Assembly (NCBI GenBank): GCA_023489065.1
Contig: JAMDCL010000140.1
Location: 1-6,345, forward strand
Reading direction: 5' to 3'
From: Deltaproteobacteria bacterium
Lineage (GTDB): Bacteria > JAMCPX01
Length of the DNA: 6,345 nucleotides
The notes beneath the pieces were generated by a model, which saw only the letters and a program-made list of their open reading frames with translations, ran no database searches and was not told the origin of the DNA. Shown here in pieces: positions 1 to 6,126 of the stretch. The position numbers and the translations under genes are program-made. Numbering within the stretch: the stretch's first letter is position 1; each line of letters starts with the position of its first letter.

Positions 1-696
1 CATGTTCAGGTAGGTATAGGCACGCTGGGATTCATTGATAACCATCTTTTCCGGGTTTATGACGAGCCGTATCGTCGTACTATTGTTATCCAGCAGCAGT
101 TCTTTGATTTTAACCATTTTGACGTAGAGTTTCTCGATAGAACCGTAAACTTCGTCCTTTGGAAAAGGGATCCTCGTCAGCCTCTCTGCGGCAGGTCTGA
201 CAATCTTTGCTATTTTTCTGCCTATGTTGAAAAACTTGTCCATGTACCATTGAAATATCTCGGGAAAGCTCAATAGTCTTATGGTACTGGCTGTCGGTGC
301 ACAGTCGATGATTACGGTATCGTACTTACCTTCCTGCTGAAACTCGAGGAGTTTGAGCAGACTGAATAATTCTTCCATACCGGGCAGTGTTGCAAGCTCA
401 TCCGACATCAATTCATCAAGTCCCTGACTCTGAAGAAGGGCTTTCACATAAGATTCTATTTTACCCCAGTTGGCAGCTATCTCTTTGTAAATATCTATTT
501 CCTGGCCATACAGGTTTTCCCTTAATTTTTGAGGGGTATTGCCTATCTGGATGGCGAACGCATCGGAAAGACTGTGGGCAGGGTCCGTGCTCAAAACAAT
601 CGTCTTATGCCCGAGTTCAGAGGCAAGCACGGCAGTAGCGGCAGAAACCGTCGTTTTGCCAACCCCGCCTTTCCCTGTATAAAGTATTACCCGCAT
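1..696 (-). CDS. ArsA/GET3-family ATPase, C-terminus cut off by window edge
   Basis: The reading frame is open from an ATG at 696-694 to the window edge and gives 232 residues. The N-terminus carries a deviant Walker A motif, GKGGVGKTT (residues 8-16), including the signature lysine K9 used across the ArsA/GET3/MinD class of dimeric P-loop ATPases. A switch I motif STDPAHS follows at about 36-42, and a switch II-type segment IIDCAPTAST at about 129-138. The family couples ATP hydrolysis to moving or chaperoning a cargo: arsenite with ArsB, tail-anchored proteins with GET3. The switch II motif lacks the GHT of classical GET3/ArsA (APTGHT there, APTAST here), as in many single-domain bacterial relatives whose cargo is unknown. 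No arsB, arsR or arsD is visible, so arsenical resistance is not supported. It lies 52 nt after cobA-hemD on the same strand. No Shine-Dalgarno precedes the ATG, but an in-frame TAA just upstream fixes it as the first possible ATG. Family assignment is firm; function is open. Confidence 0.9.
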   Translation of the reverse strand, partial: MRVILYTGKGGVGKTTVSAATAVLASELGHKTIVLSTDPAHSLSDAFAIQIGNTPQKLRENLYGQEIDIYKEIAANWGKIESYVKALLQSQGLDELMSDELATLPGMEELFSLLKLLEFQQEGKYDTVIIDCAPTASTIRLLSFPEIFQWYMDKFFNIGRKIAKIVRPAAERLTRIPFPKDEVYGSIEKLYVKMVKIKELLLDNNSTTIRLVINPEKMVINESQRAYTYLNM

Positions 697-702
697 ATAT
701 TC

Positions 703-731
703 GTTTTAAGTTCTTTTTAGAGAAGGGTCAA
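703..731 (-). promoter_or_regulatory. Possible sigma-70-type promoter for the arsA-like gene
   Basis: In the gap after cobA-hemD, minus-strand TTGACC (731-726; five of six to TTGACA) stands 17 nt before TAAAAC (708-703; four of six to TATAAT). The expected start of transcription falls at or within a base or two of the arsA-like ATG, so the message would be leaderless. That would agree with the absence of a Shine-Dalgarno there. The -10 match is mediocre and the region is AT-rich, so chance is a real alternative. The gene may simply be read through from hemA-hemC-cobA-hemD. Confidence 0.25.
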
Positions 732-748
732 TCATAATCTTACAAATA

Positions 749-2257
749 TCAGCGACCGTTCTTATAATACAGTATCATTTCCTGAATCAATGCTTCTATC
801 GTATACGATGCAGGCTGGATCCTGACCTCGAGTCCCATGTCATGGACGGTCTTCGCTGTTATGGGACCTATGCAGGCTATATCTGCATGGTCAAGCATGG
901 AAAATGCATTCTCGCCGAACATATCGAAGAAATTGGTTACGGTTGATGAACTGGTAAAAACAGCGATATCCACGCCATCCTTGAGATAGGGAAGCATGTC
1001 CTGCCTTACTTCTGCCCTTATTGTCTTATAAACAGGGACGACGTCCACTTCAGCTCCCATCCTTTTCAATTCATCCACAAGGACCATCCGCGCCGTTTGA
1101 GCCCTTGGGATAAGGATTTTTTTCCCGCTTACCTCTCCGTTCAGCAGAGCAATTAGCCCTTCTGCCCTGAACTCATCCGGCATCTGGTTTACCCTTATTT
1201 TTAAATCCTCTATTGCCTGTGTGGTCTTGGGACCGATGGCCACTATCTTTGCATCCCCGATTGACCGAACATCCCTTCCGGATGTCCAGAGCCTGTCGAG
1301 GAATCTTCTTACCGCATTTGCACTGGTAAATATGATTATATCGTAACTGCCAAGCTTTTTCATGGCACTGTCGAGGGGCGAATAATCGTCGGGAGCGGTA
1401 ATCTGGATACTCGGCTGCTCAATGACAAATGCACCAAGCCATTCGAGAGATTGTCTGAGGATTGAGGTGTCCTTCTCCATCCGGGTAATCAGTACCTTCT
1501 TGCCGAACAACGGCAGCTTCTCGAACCAGCAAAGTTTATCATGCAGCGTAACAACCTTACCGATGATGATAAGCGCCGGTGTCATGAAAGGCTTATGCCG
1601 TTCCTCCAGTATATCTGTCAATGTGCAAACAAAGGTTGACTGCATGGGCATCGTGCCCCATCGTATGACACCGACATGGTCCTGCGGGTCCCTCCCCTTA
1701 CTGACAAGCTTCTGTGCTATTTGTTTTATCTGTGCAACACCCATCAATATGACAATGGTGTCGATTTTTGCTATGGCATCCCAGTTGTGTTCATCAATCC
1801 CGGCTGCCGTGTGTTTATGGCCGGTTATTACCACTACGGAAGACGACAGATCGCGGTGAGTCAGAGGAATTCCGGCATAAAGAGGAACCGCATTTATCGA
1901 CGATACTCCGGGAATAATTTCGAAGTCGATACTTTCATCGGCAAGTGCAACAGCCTCTTCTCCGCCCCTTCCAAACAGAAACGGGTCTCCGCCTTTCAGC
2001 CTTAATACATTGGAACCGGCCCTTGCTTTATCTATAAGAATCGTGTTGATCTCATCCTGGGATTTTATATGTTCTCCTGCCATTTTCCCTGCGTAGATAA
2101 GTTCGGCCGATGGGTTTGCATACCGGAGTACCTCCTGATTGATAAGGTGATCGTACACTATCACATCGGCAGTTTTTATATGATTGATAACCTTCAGGGT
2201 GAGGAGTTCCGGATCTCCAGGCCCAGCACCGGCTATGTACACTTTCCCCCTCTTCAT
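749..2257 (-). CDS. cobA-hemD: Fused uroporphyrinogen-III C-methyltransferase / uroporphyrinogen-III synthase
   Basis: This is a 502-residue two-domain cytosolic enzyme. Residues 1-245 are a SAM-dependent tetrapyrrole methylase of the CobA/SUMT type. They show the N-terminal glycine-rich VYIAGAGPGDPELLT (7-20), VLRLKGGDPFLFGRGGEE (84-101), the IIPGVSS segment (114-120), GIPLTHRDLSSSVVVITGH (129-147) and the ALIIIGKVV strand near 228-236. This domain adds two methyl groups to uroporphyrinogen III to make precorrin-2. After a short linker, residues 252-502 are a HemD-type uroporphyrinogen-III synthase. Its sequence is typically divergent but recognisable from KKVLITR (253-259), IIIFTSANAVRRF (307-319), KIVAIGPKTTQAIE (337-350), KKILIPRA (379-386) and IAVFTSSSTVTNFF (431-444). 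It cyclises hydroxymethylbilane with D-ring inversion. The fusion hands uroporphyrinogen III straight to methylation, towards siroheme or cobalamin. The ATG overlaps the hemC stop as ATGA. GGGG lies about 9 nt upstream and could serve as a weak ribosome site. Confidence 0.96.
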   Translation of the reverse strand: MKRGKVYIAGAGPGDPELLTLKVINHIKTADVIVYDHLINQEVLRYANPSAELIYAGKMAGEHIKSQDEINTILIDKARAGSNVLRLKGGDPFLFGRGGEEAVALADESIDFEIIPGVSSINAVPLYAGIPLTHRDLSSSVVVITGHKHTAAGIDEHNWDAIAKIDTIVILMGVAQIKQIAQKLVSKGRDPQDHVGVIRWGTMPMQSTFVCTLTDILEERHKPFMTPALIIIGKVVTLHDKLCWFEKLPLFGKKVLITRMEKDTSILRQSLEWLGAFVIEQPSIQITAPDDYSPLDSAMKKLGSYDIIIFTSANAVRRFLDRLWTSGRDVRSIGDAKIVAIGPKTTQAIEDLKIRVNQMPDEFRAEGLIALLNGEVSGKKILIPRAQTARMVLVDELKRMGAEVDVVPVYKTIRAEVRQDMLPYLKDGVDIAVFTSSSTVTNFFDMFGENAFSMLDHADIACIGPITAKTVHDMGLEVRIQPASYTIEALIQEMILYYKNGR

Positions 2258-3159
2258 ACCTGCTGCCCCGCAAATCTCGATGCACCGGATTCCAGCAGTT
2301 CTTCAGCAAGCCGGACACCGGTGTCGTATGCCTGCTCCCTGGTTCCGCTCATCGTGCTTTGATAAAATTCAGTACCCTTCATGTCCGCAATAAATCCTTC
2401 GATTCGAATAGAATCGTTTATGACGTCGGCGTGCGCTCCGGCAGGTATCTGGCAACTGGCTCCCAGGCGGGTTACGAACCCCCGTTCTGCCAACGCCCGG
2501 TAAAATGTCCGTGTGTCATTCAACCGATCGAGAAAAGGCCTCAGAGCGATAGCATCTTTATGTGCCTCTATCGCTATGATCCCTTGTCCGGCAGCGGGTA
2601 TTATGCTTAATTTTTCCATAAATTCCGGCTTTATCCCGAGCCTGTTCATGCCCGCATACGCGATGACAATGGCATCGAACTGTCCCGACATCAATTTCCG
2701 TATCCTGGTATCTATGTTGCCTCTGAGCATAGCAAACTTCAATCCTGCATTTATCTTCTTCAACTGTACTATTCTCCTGAGGCTCGTTGTTCCAATAACG
2801 GCATCGGGTTTTAAACCGGCCAGCGTTGTCCTCTTGTTGAAAACAAGCGCGTCCCACGGCTCTTCCGCAGGCGGGGTCGCCGCTATAAAGAGCCCTTCGG
2901 GTATCTCTGCCGGCATGTCCTTCATACTATGAACGGCAATATCGATTTCTTTTGACAGAAGTGCCTTTTCTATCTCTTTAACGAATAATCCTTTACCACC
3001 GATATCGGTCAGCGATACATCCTGTATGGCATCTCCCGACGTCTTTATGATAACCAGTTCTACGGCATTCCCGGCATCAATTTTTTCAAGGAGTGTCTTT
3101 ATGTAATGAGCCTGCCATAACGCAAGCTTGCTGCCCCTTGTACCAATCCGTATCTTCAT
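2254..3159 (-). CDS. hemC: Hydroxymethylbilane synthase (porphobilinogen deaminase)
   Basis: The 301-residue protein has a normal length for HemC, which condenses four porphobilinogen molecules into linear hydroxymethylbilane in the cytosol. Visible family motifs are the N-terminal IGTRGSKLALWQ (5-16), GGKGLFVKEIE (54-64), and HSMKDMP (77-83), whose D81 corresponds to the catalytic aspartate. Also present are GTTSLRR (123-129), LRGNIDTRI (145-153), PAAGQGIIAIE (188-198) and LGASCQIPAGAHA (232-244). C236 is the expected attachment point of the dipyrromethane cofactor. The usual GGCQ is ASCQ here, a minor variant. The ATG lies inside the hemA stop (ATGA, 4-nt overlap), and the stop overlaps the cobA-hemD start in the same way, so all three are probably translated by coupled termination and reinitiation. 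A purine stretch GAAGAAG stands about 11 nt upstream of the start. Confidence 0.97.
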   Translation of the reverse strand: MKIRIGTRGSKLALWQAHYIKTLLEKIDAGNAVELVIIKTSGDAIQDVSLTDIGGKGLFVKEIEKALLSKEIDIAVHSMKDMPAEIPEGLFIAATPPAEEPWDALVFNKRTTLAGLKPDAVIGTTSLRRIVQLKKINAGLKFAMLRGNIDTRIRKLMSGQFDAIVIAYAGMNRLGIKPEFMEKLSIIPAAGQGIIAIEAHKDAIALRPFLDRLNDTRTFYRALAERGFVTRLGASCQIPAGAHADVINDSIRIEGFIADMKGTEFYQSTMSGTREQAYDTGVRLAEELLESGASRFAGQQV

Positions 3160-4415
3160 ATCTTAAATATCTTCTTCAACAACGTTATGTCCTTCAAAAC
3201 TTCACCTCGCGTATGAACATTCTTTATCTCTGTTATCGGTTCATGCAGTATCTTGTTTATGATGCCCCTGGACATGGCATCAAGGATTTCCCTGTCCTTT
3301 TTAGAAGGGTTTTCGAACTTCGAGATCGCTTCTTTCAATTCCTGCTGCCGTATCGACTCGAATTTGTCCTTCAGCGAAACAATCGTCGGCACCAGGGACA
3401 ACTCACCAAGCCAGTTCAGGAACCTGTTGACCTCTTCCTCGATGAACCTTCCTGCCTCGTTGGCTGCTTTTTCTCTTTCACGCATATTCTGGCTTGTAAC
3501 ACCCTTGAGATCGTCTATGTCGAAAAGGAAGATACCTTCAAACGAAGATATCGAAGGCTCGATGTTCCTCGGTACGGATATGTCTATAAAAAAAAGCGGT
3601 TTGTGCTGCCGAGCTTTCACAATCTTCGCCATCCTGTCATTCGTTATAAGATAATGATCGGCGGATGTCGAACATATAACGATATCGACCTCCATCAGCT
3701 GATCGTACAACTCGTCGAATTCAACCGCGCTGCCTTTTAACCGTACGGCAAGCTCCGACGCATGTACATAGGTCCTGCTCAACACGATCAGTTTTGTCGC
3801 ACCTGCGTCCTTGAGGTACTTTGCAGCATCTTCTGCCATCTCCCCTGCACCCATCAGCAGGACATTCTTACCTCCCAGTTTCCCGAAGATTTTCTTTGCA
3901 AGCTCCACGGCTACGGAACTCACGGAAACGGTGTACAACCCGATCGTGGTAAATGTTCTCACTTTTTTTGCTACACTGAATGCCCGGTGCATGAGCCTGT
4001 TCAATATCGGACCGGTTGCGGAGTTATAGGATGCGATCTTATAGGCATCTTTTGCCTGCCCGAGTATCTGGGCCTCTCCGATGACCATCGAATCAAGACT
4101 GCTGGCAACCCTGAATACATGGGTTACTGCATCCCTGTCTTCATGAATAGAGAGATAAGAAGAGAGTGTTTTTTTGTCGATATCACCGAACCTGCTCATA
4201 ATGGCCGTGATGCCATCTACGGCTTTGCCCGCATCATCACAAACAGCATAAAATTCTATACGGTTACATGTCGATAACACAATGGCTTCGGTTATCTCTG
4301 AAATCGACAGCATCTCCTTCAGAATGGGAGGAATCTGATCCTCGGTAAAGCTGAGCTTTTCTCTCAACTCTACCGGTGCTGTTTTATGATTTAAACCTAC
4401 GACAAGCAGTTTCAT
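3156..4415 (-). CDS. hemA: Glutamyl-tRNA reductase
   Basis: The 419-residue protein catalyses the NADPH-dependent reduction of glutamyl-tRNA(Glu) to glutamate-1-semialdehyde, the first committed step of the C5 route to tetrapyrroles. The N-terminal catalytic domain shows VVGLNHKTAPVELREKLSF (5-23), then LSTCNRIEFY (47-56) with the catalytic nucleophile C50, and SLDSMVIGEAQILGQ (106-120). VSVSSVAVELAKK (163-175) leads into the NADPH-binding Rossmann domain with NVLLMGAGEMAEDA (184-197) and FIDISVPRNIEP (276-287). The C-terminal helical dimerisation domain (about 320-419) includes the ILHEPI element, where many relatives have LLHPP. The ATG is 3 nt after the ccsA stop with no close Shine-Dalgarno, which suggests translational coupling to ccsA. 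The C5 route excludes an ALA-synthase organism. The stop overlaps the hemC start. Confidence 0.97.
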   Translation of the reverse strand: MKLLVVGLNHKTAPVELREKLSFTEDQIPPILKEMLSISEITEAIVLSTCNRIEFYAVCDDAGKAVDGITAIMSRFGDIDKKTLSSYLSIHEDRDAVTHVFRVASSLDSMVIGEAQILGQAKDAYKIASYNSATGPILNRLMHRAFSVAKKVRTFTTIGLYTVSVSSVAVELAKKIFGKLGGKNVLLMGAGEMAEDAAKYLKDAGATKLIVLSRTYVHASELAVRLKGSAVEFDELYDQLMEVDIVICSTSADHYLITNDRMAKIVKARQHKPLFFIDISVPRNIEPSISSFEGIFLFDIDDLKGVTSQNMREREKAANEAGRFIEEEVNRFLNWLGELSLVPTIVSLKDKFESIRQQELKEAISKFENPSKKDREILDAMSRGIINKILHEPITEIKNVHTRGEVLKDITLLKKIFKI

Positions 4416-4418
4416 AAC

Positions 4419-5222
4419 TTAGAAATTGTGATACCCTTTGAATATAAAGTTAACCCCGATAAACCCGAACACGACCAGTAGAAAACAAACAATGGAGACC
4501 CACGCAAATTTCTTTCCCCTCCACCCAAGGCTTATTCGGCCATGCAGTATAAAAATATATGCAAACCATATAATCAGCGACCATGTTTCTTTCGGGTCCC
4601 AGTTCCAGTAGCTTCCATATATTCTGTCAGCCCATAAGGCGCCCGTTATTATGCCGAGGGTAAGGAACGGTAAACCTATCGTCAATGTCTTGTACGCCAG
4701 ATCATCGAGTATAAAAAGGGAGGGGAGCCATTTGGTCGTCCAGATAATGCGCTTGTGTTTTAACCAAGTCTCCTGCAAAATATACATAATTGAAGCAACG
4801 AACGATAACGCAAAAAGACCGTATGAGGTTATGGATAGCATTACATGGACAGGAAATATATCCGTATTGAAGATGGGGCTTAATTCTTTCGTGCTGGCCT
4901 TCAACACCATGAATACAATGGTGAGGATGATTATAAACGGGGTAGAAAAACCAATAATAGAAGTTGTCCCTCTGAATATCACCGACACAAGTATGGCTCC
5001 GAAAGCAAGAGCCCATGCAAACATAAGAAGGGCATACTTCAGCGAGAAAATGGGGAATACATCCGACCTCCGGTAAAAAAGCAGGAGTATCACCGTCTGT
5101 ATGATAACCGCGAGTATCATACTTACCAGAGCTGCTATTTCCAGTTTTTTATTCCGGTAAAACGCATACCCGATGCTCATTGCCCCCGCAATGAAATATA
5201 ATAGAATTGTTCCTAATATCAT
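4419..5222 (-). CDS. ccsA: CcsA/ResC/HemX-type cytochrome c assembly membrane protein
   Basis: This is a 267-residue, strongly hydrophobic protein with about eight membrane segments (roughly 2-21, 28-50, 62-83, 89-107, 128-148, 182-198, 213-229, 238-260). Between two of them lies the tryptophan-rich WWD motif of haem-handling proteins, from W197 to W214 (WADRIYGSYWNWDPKETW). H126 (PVHVML) and H228 (LHGR) are placed as the paired external haem ligands seen in the CcsA family. Known members move or present haem on the outer face of the membrane for attachment to apocytochrome c, usually with a ResB/Ccs1 partner, which is not in this window. An alternative is a HemX-like role: in Bacillus the related HemX sits beside hemA and lowers the HemA protein level. 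The position 3 nt upstream of hemA fits either idea, and the intact motif favours real haem binding. No good Shine-Dalgarno precedes the ATG. Confidence 0.9.
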   Translation of the reverse strand: MILGTILLYFIAGAMSIGYAFYRNKKLEIAALVSMILAVIIQTVILLLFYRRSDVFPIFSLKYALLMFAWALAFGAILVSVIFRGTTSIIGFSTPFIIILTIVFMVLKASTKELSPIFNTDIFPVHVMLSITSYGLFALSFVASIMYILQETWLKHKRIIWTTKWLPSLFILDDLAYKTLTIGLPFLTLGIITGALWADRIYGSYWNWDPKETWSLIIWFAYIFILHGRISLGWRGKKFAWVSIVCFLLVVFGFIGVNFIFKGYHNF

Positions 5223-5280
5223 TTTATTTTATTAACCTGATAACTTTATGCCTTATTCACGGACATTCACGCCGAACGAA

Positions 5281-5967
5281 TCAAGAAGAAAATCGGGATA
5301 TTGTATCTCCGGTAAACGATAAAATAAAATTATCCAAATATCTCCGTAACGACTTTGCATCATCCTCTTTTATATAGTGTACCAGCTTTTTCCTCGAAAG
5401 CTTATCGAGCGCATGCTCGATGTTCAGATCAACCCCGCTTTTCTTTATTTTCAACAACCTGCTTCTGACCTTTATAATAATGTGAATGAGCTCCATATAT
5501 TCCGTATTGAGCAATTTATCAATCCTTTTCTTCAAGAGTACCGTTGCATACGGGGCAAATCCATCCGTCGAAACCGATATGGTAATTTTGCCTTTCTTCA
5601 TCATGGCCGGCATGATGAAATCACAATAAGCGGGCGAATCGACGACATTGGTGAGAATGCGTCTCGTCCTTGAATCCTGAAATATTTTCTTGTTTACGGA
5701 TCCATCGTCCGTCGCCGCATAGACAAGATACATGCCGGAAAGATCCGAAGACCTGTACTGCCTTTTTACAAGCTTTATCTTATGCTGCCGGCCCAGCTTC
5801 GCTATGGGTTCTATGACAGATGGTGAAACAACTGTTACGATTGCGCCGGACCTTATCAACTGCAAAACCTTTCTGTATGCTACATTGCCTCCGCCTGCAA
5901 CCAGACAAGCTCTTTTATTTATATTTAAAGAAACGGGATAATACTTATTCAAAAGCCCGGTCCGCAT
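5281..5967 (-). CDS. sirC: Precorrin-2 dehydrogenase / sirohydrochlorin ferrochelatase (siroheme synthase N-domain)
   Basis: The 228-residue protein matches the N-terminal half of CysG and stand-alone Met8/SirC/YlnF proteins. It has the NAD-binding loop ACLVAGGGNVAYRK (20-33), ATDDGSVN (85-92), NVVDSPAYCDFIMP (107-120) and KITISVSTDGFAP (127-139), then a basic helical C-terminal region. D110 aligns with the CysG active-site aspartate (D104) important for both activities. It should oxidise precorrin-2 to sirohydrochlorin with NAD+, and may also insert iron. Oddities: the residue matching CysG Ser128 is a threonine (T134), and the usual GG-x-SP motif reads DGFAP. The start is uncertain. ATG 5967-5965 has no Shine-Dalgarno and an in-frame TAG lies 11 codons upstream. 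A TTG at 5952-5950 would put GGG at residues 20-22, nearer to typical homologues, and it sits next to the TAA of a possible upstream mini-ORF. A separate CobA in the downstream fusion completes the CysG function. Confidence 0.9.
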   Translation of the reverse strand: MRTGLLNKYYPVSLNINKRACLVAGGGNVAYRKVLQLIRSGAIVTVVSPSVIEPIAKLGRQHKIKLVKRQYRSSDLSGMYLVYAATDDGSVNKKIFQDSRTRRILTNVVDSPAYCDFIMPAMMKKGKITISVSTDGFAPYATVLLKKRIDKLLNTEYMELIHIIIKVRSRLLKIKKSGVDLNIEHALDKLSRKKLVHYIKEDDAKSLRRYLDNFILSFTGDTISRFSS

Positions 5968-6022
5968 TCCGGAGTACAGTATCCGTATCCGCTGACGATG
6001 CTATCAAAAATAACAGAAACAT
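5945..6022 (-). CDS. Possible 25-codon leader ORF overlapping the siroheme gene start
   Basis: An ATG at 6022-6020 follows AGAGGAGGACTC, the strongest Shine-Dalgarno in the window, with 4 nt between AGGAGG and the ATG. The frame ends in TAA at 5947-5945, which is 23 nt inside the next gene. The peptide begins MFLLFLIASSA, a short hydrophobic run, and continues with polar residues to a terminal RAFE. I do not recognise it. It could be a leader peptide that couples translation to the siroheme gene: its stop lies 2 nt past an in-frame TTG (5952-5950) that could be that gene's true start. The same frame is open upstream to an ATG at 6118-6116 (57 residues in total), but that upstream part looks like noncoding AT-rich sequence. 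Chance is quite possible; only the ribosome site and the overlap support it. Confidence 0.35.
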   Translation of the reverse strand: MFLLFLIASSADTDTVLRNADRAFE

Positions 6023-6034
6023 GAGTCCTCCTCT
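6023..6034 (-). promoter_or_regulatory. Strong Shine-Dalgarno ahead of the mini-ORF
   Basis: Minus-strand AGAGGAGGACTC directly precedes ATG 6022-6020 and contains full AGGAGG complementarity to the 16S rRNA tail. The large genes in this window have weak or no such site, so this one stands out. It is too far (about 55 nt) from the annotated ATG of the siroheme gene to serve it directly. Confidence 0.5.
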
Positions 6035-6055
6035 TTTTTCATTCAGCATACGCGT

Positions 6056-6091
6056 CATCTTTTTTCTTCTTAATATACATCTTTTTTCTTC
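6056..6091 (-). repeat. Two copies of a 14-bp direct repeat, 22 bp apart
   Basis: The minus-strand sequence GAAGAAAAAAGATG occurs exactly at 6091-6078 and again at 6069-6056. The centre-to-centre spacing of 22 bp is about two helical turns, so both copies face the same side of the DNA. They lie in the leader between the BTAD regulator gene and the siroheme gene. The sequence is low-complexity (A and G), so slippage or chance in purine-rich DNA could explain it. A tandem binding site for a regulator is the other reading. Confidence 0.5.
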
Positions 6092-6126
6092 ATAGTAAAC
6101 CCTGCCTGAAAAGGTCATGGCTGATG

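Larger units (their letters stand above)
5968..6126 (-). other. AT- and purine-rich leader between regulator gene and siroheme gene
   Basis: This 159-nt gap is the longest non-coding stretch in the window apart from the possible mini-ORF. On the transcribed strand it is rich in A and G (GAAGAAAAAAGATG twice, GAAAAAAGAGGAGG once). I see no GC-rich hairpin with a U-run, so there is no evident terminator after the regulator gene and the two may be co-transcribed. I see no cobalamin or other recognisable riboswitch core. Confidence 0.6.

Noticed and set aside
1..696. Arsenical resistance operon
   Set aside because: Only an ArsA-family ATPase is present. No ArsB, ArsC, ArsD or ArsR is visible, and the neighbours are tetrapyrrole genes.
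1422..1859. 145-codon plus-strand open frame, and the other long plus-strand frames at 3762-4277 and 4651-5076
   Set aside because: All are antisense to cobA-hemD, hemA or ccsA, with Cys- or Ser-rich, low-quality translations and no supporting ribosome sites.
3093..3740. 215-codon open frame on the plus strand
   Set aside because: It lies fully antisense to hemA and the hemC start, which have complete family motifs. Its translation has no recognisable domain; it is a shadow of coding bias on the other strand.
5255..5271. Direct repeat ATTCACG twice at 10-bp period in the gap between the siroheme gene and ccsA
   Set aside because: Seven bases is too short to stand out, and nothing else in this 58-nt spacer supports an operator or terminator.
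5820..6095. 91-codon plus-strand frame reaching into the leader
   Set aside because: Half is antisense to the siroheme gene and the rest runs through the AT-rich leader; the hydrophobic tail comes from poly-T tracts.
5945..6118. 57-codon version of the mini-ORF starting at ATG 6118
   Set aside because: The first 32 codons are Lys/Arg-rich AT-biased sequence spanning the direct repeats and have no clear Shine-Dalgarno; the internal ATG at 6022 has the strong one.
5968..6126. Rho-independent terminator or cobalamin riboswitch after the BTAD gene
   Set aside because: No stable GC stem followed by a T-run and no conserved riboswitch core could be found by eye on the minus strand.
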